DNA from: Anaerolineales bacterium
GTDB taxonomy: Bacteria; Chloroflexota; Anaerolineae; Anaerolineales; Villigracilaceae
Assembly: GCA_020634895.1 (NCBI GenBank)
Contig: JACKAV010000012.1
Coordinates: 1 to 64,000, forward strand
Length of the DNA: 64,000 nucleotides
Direction of reading: 5' to 3'
This document shows, piece after piece, positions 50,855 to 60,450 of the stretch. The notes under the pieces are model-generated. The model was not told where the DNA came from. It worked only from the letters and a program-made list of their open reading frames with translations, and did not search any database. Each line of letters starts with the position of its first letter. Position 1 is the stretch's first letter. The position numbers and the translations under genes were made by a program.

Positions 50855-53800
50855 ATGTTGAAGTCGTTGCGATATATCTTTTTGGCGCTTGCGGTGGTCG
50901 GTTCACTTTTTCTTGGGCCTGTTTCGACCGTCCATGCATTGACCTACCCGGCGGAGATCAATAAAAGCTTTACCCCGATCTCAATTTCATCTGGCGGTAC
51001 TTCGATTCTGCGTGTGACGATTTACAATCCAAACACAAATGAACTGACGAACGCCTCGTGGACGGATAATTTCCCGGCTGGTATCACGGTGGCAAATACA
51101 CCAAATGTGACTACCACTTGTATGGATACCGTCACCCCTGCAAACTTTGCTGCGGTTACAGATTCAAGCGATGGAACAGTAGACCCTGGGGATACTTCTA
51201 TTAAGTTATCTGGGGCAACCGTGCCCGCTCAGGTTGGAAGCAATCCGGGCAGTTGTTATGTGGAAGTGACTGTCACCTCTACAACCCCAGGAAACCTTAT
51301 CAATACCATTTCGGCAAACGCTCTCACCTCCAAAACCTTGGACGGCAGTCTTTCAGTCGATATTACCAATACCACCCCCGCCAGCGCTACGTTGAATGTG
51401 ATCACCGTACAGCCGCCCTCATTAAGTAAAGGGTTTGCTCCGAATACGATTTATGTTGGCGAGCTTAGCACATTAACTATAACCATTCGCAATAACGATA
51501 CCAATACCTCCCTGACAAGTACTACATTTCGGGATGCCCTGCCCACTGATGTGGTTGTTGCCAACCCACTATCCACTTCCCTTACTGGGTGTGGCAGCGG
51601 AACATTGTTAAACTCTTTAGGCGGGACCGCATTGGCGCCGGGGGATACTGCCATTGCGTTGAGTAATGCAACCATTGCCCCGAATTCCAATTGTGTTATT
51701 ACGGTAGGAGTCACCTCTACAAGATCAGCTGCGTATACAAACTCCATCCCTGCCGGTCCGTCTAATCCGGATTCGATCCATACAGATCAGGGAGTGACAA
51801 ACGCCTCCCCGGCGTCTGCGAACTTAAACGTTCAGGCATTCGGACTCAGTAAGTCTTTTGCGCCGACTGCCATTCCTGCTGGCGATACTACACAACTAAC
51901 GATTTCCATTGCGAACCCATCTTCGACTTTTGACTACACGGGCGTTATCCTTCCTGACAATCTTCCCACCGGGTTGGAGGTGGCTTCACCTGTAACGACC
52001 TCATTGACAGGCTGTGGCAGCGGTACACTTGTGAACGATAGTGACACCGCTTTATCTGCGGGGGATACCACCGTCAAATTAACTGGGGGGAGCATTGCCA
52101 GAAGCACAACATGTATCATTACGGTCAATGTTTTGGCGAGGATGGATGTTACACCGGGAACGATTAGTAATACGATTCCTGCCAATACACTGGTAACAGA
52201 TCAGGGAAATTCCAACGCAACTCCTGCAAGCGCCGACCTTGATGTTTCAGGGCTGGGCATTTCAAAGGCGTTTTCGCCTTCGACATTCGCGGCGGGTTCC
52301 ACAAGTACATTGACGATCACGATTACAAATCCCTCATCAAGTCCTTTCACGGGTGCAACCCTATCTGATACTCTCCCAACTACTCCAAACAGCAACTTGC
52401 GGTTCACCGGTACGCCTTCCACTACCTGTACCACAGGAAGTGACGGAGCGACTGCCACGTTGTCAGGAGCACCAACTAGAACAGTGAATCTTGCGAATGG
52501 TACGCTTCCTGCTGCAGGGTCTTGTACGATCACAGCCCAGGTCACAACTGATGCGAACGTTCCTGCGGCTGGTCCGTATACCAATACGATTCCTGCCAAT
52601 GCGTTGACAACTACAGAAGGCGGGAGAAATCCATCTCCGGCAAATGCCAATGTGAGTGTCACAACGGTGAGCGTTTCAAAATCATTTGGAACAAGCCCGA
52701 TCGTTGCCGGACAAAACAGCACTGTGACGATCACGATCACCAACCCGGCTACAGCCGGTGCTTTGACTGGAATCAACCTCACGGATACTCTTCCCACAGG
52801 GTTGATTGTTTCGGGTACCCCCGCCTCGCCTCAGTGTAATGGCGGTGTGGTTACCAACACTGCTACTTCTGTCACTATTACAGGTGGTTCTCTTGCGGCG
52901 GGACCCAGTAGTTGTACGCTGGTCTTTAATGCCACAGCATCGGTAAATGCTTCGGCTGGAACATATACCAATGACATATCCCCGGGTGATCTGCAGACCG
53001 ATCAGGGACCCACAAACAGTAATCATCCAAGTGTTAATATCACGGTGAATGCAGTCAGTGTTATAAAAGCCTTCTCTCCCACAAGTATTCAGTCGGGCGG
53101 AACCAGCACGTTGACCATTACGCTGCGGAACCCCACTGGTTCGGACTATACGGGTGTAACTTTTACCGACTCATTGCCTTCAGGTTTGTCTGTGGCGTCT
53201 TCTCCGGCACCGATTAATAACTGCGGCGGCGTTTTAGATAATGGCTCCGGTGGCGCGCTTGGTGCTGGTGATACAGTTATTCGTTTGACGGGTGGAACCA
53301 TTCCCGCAAGTTCATCGCCGCCTACAAATTCGACCTGTACCATCGTTGTACCCATCACTGGGACAACCGGAGCGACTTCAACCGGTTATCCCAACTCGAT
53401 TCCTGTAAATGGGTTGTCTACTGCTGAAGGACCAAGAAACACGACTGCTGCCAATGCAACCTTGACCATTTATCCTACAGGCGCAGGTATTACGCTTACC
53501 AAGGCTTTTTTGAACACTACTATAAATAGAGGTGAAAACTCAAGACTCCGCCTCACGATCAGCGCTCCGGCTGATACCGATTTGAACAACTTCCATATAG
53601 TGGATTATTTGCCCGGCGATCTTACCGTCAGTAATTCCACCGCGCCCACAATTTCCGGTTGTGGTGTTACTGTCGGTTCGGCAGGATTTAACCCGCAGGT
53701 TGGCGATACATCCATTACGGTAACGGGCGGCACGGTTACACGCGGTACCGACTGTGTGATCACCGTCTATGTGACGAGTGATACAGGCACAACAGCCGGT

Positions 53801-56800
53801 TTGGTCAATACCAATACGATCAATCCCGGGGATATTACCAATACCGAAAATCGTTCGATCCTTTCCCCTGTTAATGCGACATTGACAGTGCGCACGGTCG
53901 GTACATTGACAATGAGCAAGGCATTCTATCCCTCCATTTTGAGTCCCGGTGGTTTGTCGACCTTGACGATCGAATTGACGAATACAGGCGCATCTGCACT
54001 TGTATTCGTGACTGCAACAGATAACCTGCCGAGTCTTGCCACTGGGAGAATTGAAATCGCAAATCCGTCTACCAGCGCCAGCACCACCTGCGGCTCGGGT
54101 ACGTTGACAAATGGAACGGGTGGCCCCTTAACTGACGGCGACACCTCGATCAGGCTTAATAACGGGACAATTCCCGCTCAGGTGGGAGGCGTAGCGGGGA
54201 TCTGTACGATCACTGTGGACGTCAGGGGAGTCCATATCTCGGGACCTCTTCCCTTAACCTTGACAAACACCATCCCAACGACAAATGTGGTTGGGACCAT
54301 TCAGGGCACAACATCAACGATGAACCCTGCTTCTAGCGCGTCTGATGATCTTCGACTCCAGAACCTTTCGATTGAGATCGTAAAGGGATTTGTTCCGCAA
54401 TTGGTTTACGGCGGCGCATCTTCCACTTTGAGCATCCGTTTGCGCAACCCAAACACCAGTGCAGTTTTAACAGGCATCACTTTTACAGACACCATGCCTG
54501 TGGGTATGATCATTGCCAATCCGGCAGATTTGGTTCCATCCGCCATCGGCAATTGTGGACCCGACGCCAAACTTGTTGGCTTGCCGGGAGATAACGTGTT
54601 TGTGTTTAGTGATGGCATGCTGCCCGCCGGCGCCGAGTGTACGATGACTTTAAGCGTCACGATGACCGTCAATGGGAACCTGACAAACACCATCCCTGCC
54701 CATGATGTGTCAACTTTTAATGGCGTAACCAATGGTACGGCAACATCCGCTTCGCTGACCAATCTTGCAGGCGCCAGCGTTTCAAAGGGATTCTCGCCCG
54801 GTGTCATTGTGGCGGGGACCTCCAATTACTCCACTTTAACCATTACCATTACAAGTACGGCAAATGTAGCACTAACTCAACTTGGATTGGTGGATGATTT
54901 ACCTCCTGGCTTGGAGGTTGCTGGCGGATCAGCGCCCGCGCCTACCAATACATGTAATGGGGCACTGGATGCAAATCCCGGCGATACCACGATCCAACTC
55001 AGCGACGGAACAATGCCGATAGGATATGTTACCTGCACAATGACAATTTCTGTTACTGGTGCAAACCCGGGCACATATACAAATATCATTCCGGCGAATT
55101 CGATTACGAATAACGAAGGCGTTTCCAACCAGTCTCCCACCGAAGCTACGCTGATCCTGACACCGTTTAGTTTGGGTAACCGAGTGTGGTACGACACAAA
55201 TAACAACGGAGTGGTTGACGGCTCTGAAGTCGGCGTTTCGGGTGTGCGGGTCGAGCTTTATAAGGATGATGGTACTTCGCCTGGTGTGTACGATGCCGGT
55301 GATACTTTTGTAGGTTTTGACACGACTGACGCCACTGGCTACTATCGTTTTGACGATCTTGGTCCAGGTGATTATGTTGTTGTAATTCCAACGGATAATT
55401 TCCGCGATATTGGCATCGGAGACTCAGTTCCGGGGAACCCGCTTGCGGGCTACCTGAGTAGCGGCACTACGATTTCATCTGCTGGTACGATAACTGATGT
55501 TTATGGACCCGATGCCGATACTACCGTATTGGACGATGATGACAACGGCACTTCCACCTTTGTATCTGGTTCATTGAATTATGTTTCGTCCCGCGCGGTG
55601 ACACTAGGCCCGGATGCATCTGAACCGACAGGTGAGACCAATCCGAGTACGAATCCTGAAACAGGTGAAGCACCTGATGCCCAAAGCAACCGTACTGTGG
55701 ACTTTGGTTTTTATCGCAACCAGCTGGGAAACTTGATATTCTTTGACGCAGATGGTGACGGTATCTATAATGCCGGCGCCGGTGACCTGCCCATGCAGGA
55801 CGCGGTTGTTAAATTGTATGCCAGTAACGGCATTACTGAGATCAATGTGGGACCAGATGGCATCCTGGGCACTGCCGATGATGCTCCTGGAGGTGTGACA
55901 ACAGGGGCAGGGGGTACCTATCAATTCGCAGGTTTGCCTGCTGGTAGTTACGTTGTGAAGGTAACACCAGCGTCTGGAGCAAGCACGCTGGATAATGCCG
56001 ATACAGCCAACCCGAACAACAACGAGGACAACAACGATAACGGCATCGGCTCAGGAACCGGCGAAGTGTCAAGCCATGTAGTGACTTTAACGCCGGGCGT
56101 GGCAGGTACAAGTACCACAGTCAATAATAATACTGCCACCACAACCAACCCGTCGATGGACTTCGGCTTTACTCCCTTGTACAGTTTGGGGAACCGCGTT
56201 TGGTTCGACACCAACAATGACAGCCTGCGTAACGGAAGCGAAGTTGGGGTCGAAAATGTCCGTGTTGAACTTTATAGAGACAACGGGAACGGTGTCTACG
56301 ATGCTGGCGATACATTCGTCTCCTTCCAAACCACAGATGCAGATGGGTATTATCTCTTTACCGATCTGGAGGCTGGCGAATATGTAGTTTCCATTCCCCG
56401 CACGCAATTTGCTGTAGGTGGACCTTTGAATGGCTATTGGAGCAGCGCCACCTCTGTAGATGGTAGCGGAACTATTTCAGATGCAACCAATAATGATGTT
56501 GACATTGATATGGACGATGATGACGACAATGGCATAACAAGTTTTACTGGCGGCTCCATCCTGAACGTTTCATCCCGCGCTGTAACTTTGGGACCGGGTG
56601 ACTCTGAACCCACTGGCGAAACGAATCCGGCGACCAATCCTTTGAGCGTGGAAGCCTTTGACGCCCGCAGCAATCGTACGGTGGACTTCGGTTTTTATCG
56701 TGTGGAATTGGGCGATCTGGTGTACTGGGATGTCGACGGAAACGGCAACTACGATGGCGTGGATCAACCGATCAGCGGTGCCAAGGTTCAACTATTTGCA

Positions 56801-59698
56801 AGTGATGGCACTACTGAAATCAGGGTTGGTCCCGATGGCATTTTGGGCACGAATGATGACACAACCGGCGGTGTAACCACTGGAATAACTGGTACATACC
56901 TTTTCAGTGGATTGCCAGCCGGAGATTACATTGTTCGCGTCACACCTCCGAACGGGCTTGAGAGTACAGTCGATAACTTTGACAGCGCCGACAACGCCAA
57001 TCCCAACACCAATTCAGACGATAACGATAATGGCGTTGGCACGGCTTCGGGTGTGGTTTCAAGTAATACGGTATCCCTGATACCGGGTGCGGCGGGCGTG
57101 AGCAATACGGTCACGAACAGCACCGGAACAACGACCAACCCATCTGTCGACTTCGGCTTCGTAAGCGACCTGACCCTCGACTATAGCCTGGGTAACCTTG
57201 TCTGGTTCGATACCAATAACAATGGCGTACTTGATGCCGCTGAATTGGGTGTCTCTGGTGTCCGGGTTGAACTATATAAGGATGATGGGACGACTCCCAA
57301 TGTGTTCGATGCCGGAGACACTTTTGTTGATTTCCAAACGACGGTTAATGGTCATTACATGTTCAATGGGCTTGAAGCCGGGAACTATGTCGTCGTTATT
57401 CCCGCATCCGAATTTTCTCCGGGAGGAACGCTTTCAGGATATTGGAGCAGCGGAACAAGCATTTCAAATAATGGAACCCTGACCGACAGCATCAACCCGG
57501 ATGTTGATACGAACCCGACGGACAGCGACGATAATGGCGTTTCCACTTTTGCCGGCAACCGCCTTGATTATGTTGCTTCGCGCGGAGTTACATTAGGACC
57601 CAGTACTTCCAACGAACCGACAGGCGAAACGGAAGGCGGAGCGAATCCGGGTCCGGGCGAGGCGCCGGATGGACAGAGCAACCGCACCGTGGACTTTGGC
57701 TTCTATCAGGTTCAGGTTGGCAACCAAATATTTGTGGATACAAATAATGATGGTTACTATAATAGCGGCGATAGTGTACTGCCCGGCGCTACGGTGCAGA
57801 TCTTTTCCGGTGACGGCTCAACCGAAATTCCGGTTGGTCCCGATGGCTTGCTCGGAACTGCCGATGATGCGAACGGTGGTGTGACCAGTAACGCCGCAAC
57901 CGGAACCTATTTCTTTGGCGGATTGCCGCAGGGAAGTTATGTAATTCGGGTAACCCCCCCGGCGAGTTATTACAGTGCCGTGGACGCAAATCCCGATACT
58001 GCCTTGCCGGATAATAATGTCAATAATAATGATAATGGTGTCGGTGTTGGCGCTGGGCAGGTTTCCAGCAGCCCTGTGCCGCTAAAACCGGGCGTGGTCG
58101 GCTCCAGCAATACAGTGACGAACAGCATCGGCGCCACATATAACCCATCCATGGATTTCGGCTTCCTGACCGTCAATGGCGCGCTTAAGACTATCTACGC
58201 CACAGACCAGACTTTTACCGGAGGCACGGATGTTGCCGTCGGCGAGATCATTACATATCAGATCCTTGTGGCAGTTCCGGCAGGCGTCAGCATGAATGGC
58301 GTGGTTGTGACCGACCAGCTTGACAGAGGACTGGCGTTTGTAGATTGCGATATTGTGGATGTGACTGGCGTGGATCAGACCGGCACGGTTTGTCCTCCCA
58401 CTGTCAACAACTTCCCTGATCCCAGTGATCCGGTGAATGGCGGCAGGGAAGTGATCTTCAACATAGGTGCTGTTCCTGCCCCAGGTGCCGATTCGCTTAT
58501 TACGATCCGCTATAGGGCAATCGTACTTGATGTGCGCGACAATACAAATAATGTTCGGCTGAACAACAATGTCTATGTAGCCTGGGATACAGGTTCACTC
58601 ACCGCCAGCGCACCCGAGGCGAAGGTTATCGAGCCGGATCTGGATATCAACAAATCCGCCACTCCATCAGCGAATGTTCCGGTGGGTTCCACGATTCAAT
58701 TTACATTGAGGGTTGCGCATACCGCCCAAAGTCTGACAGATGCCTATGATGTTGTAGTCACGGACATTTTGCCGCCCGAACTTGAGTATGTTCAGTGTTC
58801 GGTGACGTATGTGAGCGGTCCTGCGCCTACAGATCCGGCTGACCCGGCAACTGACCCGAATCTTTGTACCCCGGGCAGCACAACCACTGACCTCAGCTTT
58901 ACTTGGGATGTTGTTCCTCTTGGCTCTGCGCCGTCCGTGATCACTTTCAGTGCGCGCCTTATCGCTTCGCCTGCGGTCAATACTGCGAACGTCGCTTGGA
59001 CATCCCTGCCCATCGACCCGCAGCCAAACGGACAGCCTGTATTATTGAGCACCTATAACAGCGCGGCGCATGAACGGTGGTATGACCCCACAAATAACGT
59101 GGATGTATACGGCGCGTCCAGCAGTGTTACCATCGGGTTGACGGGCGCCGGAACTGCTGCCTCTAGCGATGAGCTTCCAGACACCTTGCCTGATACCGGT
59201 TTCGCTCCAGGCGTAATGACCCTGTTACCTGAGCAGCCGTCAGAACTTGCATATCAATCCACCGATGTTTGGATTGAAATTCCACGCTTGGGCGTAAAGG
59301 TACCGATTGTTGGAGTGCCGTTGGTTGGTGGCGATTGGGATCTCTCATGGCTGGGCGGCGAGGCTGGTTGGCTTGAAGGTACCGCCTTCCCGACCTGGAA
59401 GGGAAATAGTGTTCTAACCGGGCATGTTACCCTCCCAAGCGGCAACCCCGGTCCATTCTCCACGCTCGAGTCGCTGCAATGGGGCGACAGAATAATTGTC
59501 CATGCCTATGGCAGCGTGTACACGTATGAGGTTCGCCAGAATCGCACCGTGAGTCCGAATAACACTACGGTTTTCGCACACGAAGAGGATGCCTGGCTCA
59601 CCTTGTTGACGTGCAAGACCTACGAAGAATCGACAGGAGAATATCGTACCCGCGTTGCAGTCCGCGCAGTCTTGATCAGCGTGGAGCTGGAGCGATAA
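50855..59698 (+). CDS. Giant DUF11/SdrD-B repeat adhesin with C-terminal sortase domain
   Basis: A 2,947-residue exported protein. Signal peptide with cleavage after VHA (28). Ten DUF11-like repeats of ~140 residues (about 36-1435), each opening with a block like SKAFSPS. Six SdrD-B/Cna-B-like domains (about 1437-2440) in three alternating pairs (SLGNRVWYDTNNNG type, then a LGNLIFFDADGDG type) with Ca-binding-like Asp clusters. Two more DUF11 domains (about 2441-2760). Then LPDTLPDTGF (LPDTG at 59186-59200) and a sortase domain (about 2796-2947) with His 2857 (TGHV), Cys 2920 (LLTCKTY) and Arg 2933 (YRTRVAVRA). No C-terminal membrane helix or positive tail. A surface fibre or S-layer role is inferred. 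Confidence 0.93.
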   Translation: MLKSLRYIFLALAVVGSLFLGPVSTVHALTYPAEINKSFTPISISSGGTSILRVTIYNPNTNELTNASWTDNFPAGITVANTPNVTTTCMDTVTPANFAAVTDSSDGTVDPGDTSIKLSGATVPAQVGSNPGSCYVEVTVTSTTPGNLINTISANALTSKTLDGSLSVDITNTTPASATLNVITVQPPSLSKGFAPNTIYVGELSTLTITIRNNDTNTSLTSTTFRDALPTDVVVANPLSTSLTGCGSGTLLNSLGGTALAPGDTAIALSNATIAPNSNCVITVGVTSTRSAAYTNSIPAGPSNPDSIHTDQGVTNASPASANLNVQAFGLSKSFAPTAIPAGDTTQLTISIANPSSTFDYTGVILPDNLPTGLEVASPVTTSLTGCGSGTLVNDSDTALSAGDTTVKLTGGSIARSTTCIITVNVLARMDVTPGTISNTIPANTLVTDQGNSNATPASADLDVSGLGISKAFSPSTFAAGSTSTLTITITNPSSSPFTGATLSDTLPTTPNSNLRFTGTPSTTCTTGSDGATATLSGAPTRTVNLANGTLPAAGSCTITAQVTTDANVPAAGPYTNTIPANALTTTEGGRNPSPANANVSVTTVSVSKSFGTSPIVAGQNSTVTITITNPATAGALTGINLTDTLPTGLIVSGTPASPQCNGGVVTNTATSVTITGGSLAAGPSSCTLVFNATASVNASAGTYTNDISPGDLQTDQGPTNSNHPSVNITVNAVSVIKAFSPTSIQSGGTSTLTITLRNPTGSDYTGVTFTDSLPSGLSVASSPAPINNCGGVLDNGSGGALGAGDTVIRLTGGTIPASSSPPTNSTCTIVVPITGTTGATSTGYPNSIPVNGLSTAEGPRNTTAANATLTIYPTGAGITLTKAFLNTTINRGENSRLRLTISAPADTDLNNFHIVDYLPGDLTVSNSTAPTISGCGVTVGSAGFNPQVGDTSITVTGGTVTRGTDCVITVYVTSDTGTTAGLVNTNTINPGDITNTENRSILSPVNATLTVRTVGTLTMSKAFYPSILSPGGLSTLTIELTNTGASALVFVTATDNLPSLATGRIEIANPSTSASTTCGSGTLTNGTGGPLTDGDTSIRLNNGTIPAQVGGVAGICTITVDVRGVHISGPLPLTLTNTIPTTNVVGTIQGTTSTMNPASSASDDLRLQNLSIEIVKGFVPQLVYGGASSTLSIRLRNPNTSAVLTGITFTDTMPVGMIIANPADLVPSAIGNCGPDAKLVGLPGDNVFVFSDGMLPAGAECTMTLSVTMTVNGNLTNTIPAHDVSTFNGVTNGTATSASLTNLAGASVSKGFSPGVIVAGTSNYSTLTITITSTANVALTQLGLVDDLPPGLEVAGGSAPAPTNTCNGALDANPGDTTIQLSDGTMPIGYVTCTMTISVTGANPGTYTNIIPANSITNNEGVSNQSPTEATLILTPFSLGNRVWYDTNNNGVVDGSEVGVSGVRVELYKDDGTSPGVYDAGDTFVGFDTTDATGYYRFDDLGPGDYVVVIPTDNFRDIGIGDSVPGNPLAGYLSSGTTISSAGTITDVYGPDADTTVLDDDDNGTSTFVSGSLNYVSSRAVTLGPDASEPTGETNPSTNPETGEAPDAQSNRTVDFGFYRNQLGNLIFFDADGDGIYNAGAGDLPMQDAVVKLYASNGITEINVGPDGILGTADDAPGGVTTGAGGTYQFAGLPAGSYVVKVTPASGASTLDNADTANPNNNEDNNDNGIGSGTGEVSSHVVTLTPGVAGTSTTVNNNTATTTNPSMDFGFTPLYSLGNRVWFDTNNDSLRNGSEVGVENVRVELYRDNGNGVYDAGDTFVSFQTTDADGYYLFTDLEAGEYVVSIPRTQFAVGGPLNGYWSSATSVDGSGTISDATNNDVDIDMDDDDDNGITSFTGGSILNVSSRAVTLGPGDSEPTGETNPATNPLSVEAFDARSNRTVDFGFYRVELGDLVYWDVDGNGNYDGVDQPISGAKVQLFASDGTTEIRVGPDGILGTNDDTTGGVTTGITGTYLFSGLPAGDYIVRVTPPNGLESTVDNFDSADNANPNTNSDDNDNGVGTASGVVSSNTVSLIPGAAGVSNTVTNSTGTTTNPSVDFGFVSDLTLDYSLGNLVWFDTNNNGVLDAAELGVSGVRVELYKDDGTTPNVFDAGDTFVDFQTTVNGHYMFNGLEAGNYVVVIPASEFSPGGTLSGYWSSGTSISNNGTLTDSINPDVDTNPTDSDDNGVSTFAGNRLDYVASRGVTLGPSTSNEPTGETEGGANPGPGEAPDGQSNRTVDFGFYQVQVGNQIFVDTNNDGYYNSGDSVLPGATVQIFSGDGSTEIPVGPDGLLGTADDANGGVTSNAATGTYFFGGLPQGSYVIRVTPPASYYSAVDANPDTALPDNNVNNNDNGVGVGAGQVSSSPVPLKPGVVGSSNTVTNSIGATYNPSMDFGFLTVNGALKTIYATDQTFTGGTDVAVGEIITYQILVAVPAGVSMNGVVVTDQLDRGLAFVDCDIVDVTGVDQTGTVCPPTVNNFPDPSDPVNGGREVIFNIGAVPAPGADSLITIRYRAIVLDVRDNTNNVRLNNNVYVAWDTGSLTASAPEAKVIEPDLDINKSATPSANVPVGSTIQFTLRVAHTAQSLTDAYDVVVTDILPPELEYVQCSVTYVSGPAPTDPADPATDPNLCTPGSTTTDLSFTWDVVPLGSAPSVITFSARLIASPAVNTANVAWTSLPIDPQPNGQPVLLSTYNSAAHERWYDPTNNVDVYGASSSVTIGLTGAGTAASSDELPDTLPDTGFAPGVMTLLPEQPSELAYQSTDVWIEIPRLGVKVPIVGVPLVGGDWDLSWLGGEAGWLEGTAFPTWKGNSVLTGHVTLPSGNPGPFSTLESLQWGDRIIVHAYGSVYTYEVRQNRTVSPNNTTVFAHEEDAWLTLLTCKTYEESTGEYRTRVAVRAVLISVELER

Positions 59699-59734
59699 AA
59701 CCAGCTCAGAGTTTGTAAAAGGCTGTTAGATCAG

Positions 59735-59775
59735 AATCAAAAAAAGGCGGCGTCGCGAGGCGTCGCCTTTTGATT
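59735..59775 (+). terminator. Terminator after the adhesin gene
   Basis: The stem pairs AATCAAAA...GGCG with CGCCTTTTGATT, with a GC-rich inner part. Confidence 0.75.
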
Positions 59776-59782
59776 CCTGTCT

Positions 59783-59788
59783 TATAAT
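59783..59788 (+). promoter_or_regulatory. -10 box of the TIR gene, leaderless arrangement
   Basis: A perfect TATAAT lies 6 nt before the ATG at 59795. The -35 region falls within the preceding terminator and is weak. Confidence 0.5.
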
Positions 59789-59794
59789 TGCCGC

Positions 59795-60403
59795 ATGGCA
59801 TCCCAACATCCTCTCAAGATATTCGTCAGCTATGCATCCGGCGATCGTGAACAGGCGCAAAAGCTTTATGCGTATCTTGCGTCGCAGGGCGCAGCGCCGT
59901 GGATCGATACCGAGGATTTGCTGCCCGGGCAGGATTGGAAAGTGGCGATTTCGCAGGCATTGGATGAAACGGATATTGTTTTGTTATGCCTTTCGAAAAA
60001 GTCCGTGAGCCGTGAGGGATATGTCCAAAAGGAAATGCGCCTCGCACTGGACCGGGCGCTGGAGATTCCCTCCGGCGAGATTTTTCTCATCCCGTGCCGC
60101 TTCGAAGAAGTTGACCTGCCTTACAGCCTGCGGGAGTTTCAGTGGGTGGATATTTTCACTGAAAGCGGAATGCGAAAGCTGCTCAAGAGCTTGAGCCTGC
60201 GTGCTGAGAAAGTTGGCGCTTCACCTCTTTATGTGGACGGTGCTCCTGTTGCAGAGATCAAGAGAGAAAAGTCTCCGCCTAAGAGAAGAACAGCAGGAGC
60301 CTCATCTTCGAAAAATGTTGAGGTTCATATCCACGGCAATGTCAGCGATTCGAATATAGTGATCGGGGATGGTAATACAGCAACGAACACCTCCAACGAT
60401 TAA
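59795..60403 (+). CDS. TIR-domain protein with short beta-repeat tail
   Basis: A 202-residue protein. Residues about 7-140 are a TIR domain (IFVSYASGDREQAQKLYAYLASQGAAPWIDTEDLLPGQDW; YVQKEMRLAL contains the Glu typical of NADase TIR domains). A basic linker leads to a C-terminal tail (VEVHIHGNVSDSNIVIGDGN) like the short beta repeats found on bacterial conflict and immunity proteins. No partner gene lies next to it. Immunity by NAD+ loss or scaffolding are both possible. Confidence 0.85.
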   Translation: MASQHPLKIFVSYASGDREQAQKLYAYLASQGAAPWIDTEDLLPGQDWKVAISQALDETDIVLLCLSKKSVSREGYVQKEMRLALDRALEIPSGEIFLIPCRFEEVDLPYSLREFQWVDIFTESGMRKLLKSLSLRAEKVGASPLYVDGAPVAEIKREKSPPKRRTAGASSSKNVEVHIHGNVSDSNIVIGDGNTATNTSND

Positions 60404-60406
60404 ATA

Positions 60407-60438
60407 AAAAAGACCTTTGATCACTCAAAGGTCTTTTT
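60407..60438. terminator. Bidirectional terminator
   Basis: A 14-bp stem (AAAAAGACCTTTGA, loop TCAC, and its complement) lies between the TIR and aminotransferase genes. Confidence 0.92.
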
Positions 60439-60450
60439 GGTTAATGTAGA

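Noticed and set aside
51451..54825. Long minus-strand open frames under the adhesin repeats
   Set aside because: They arise from the Thr/Asn/Pro-rich repeat composition on the other strand and repeat with the domains; no starts or families.
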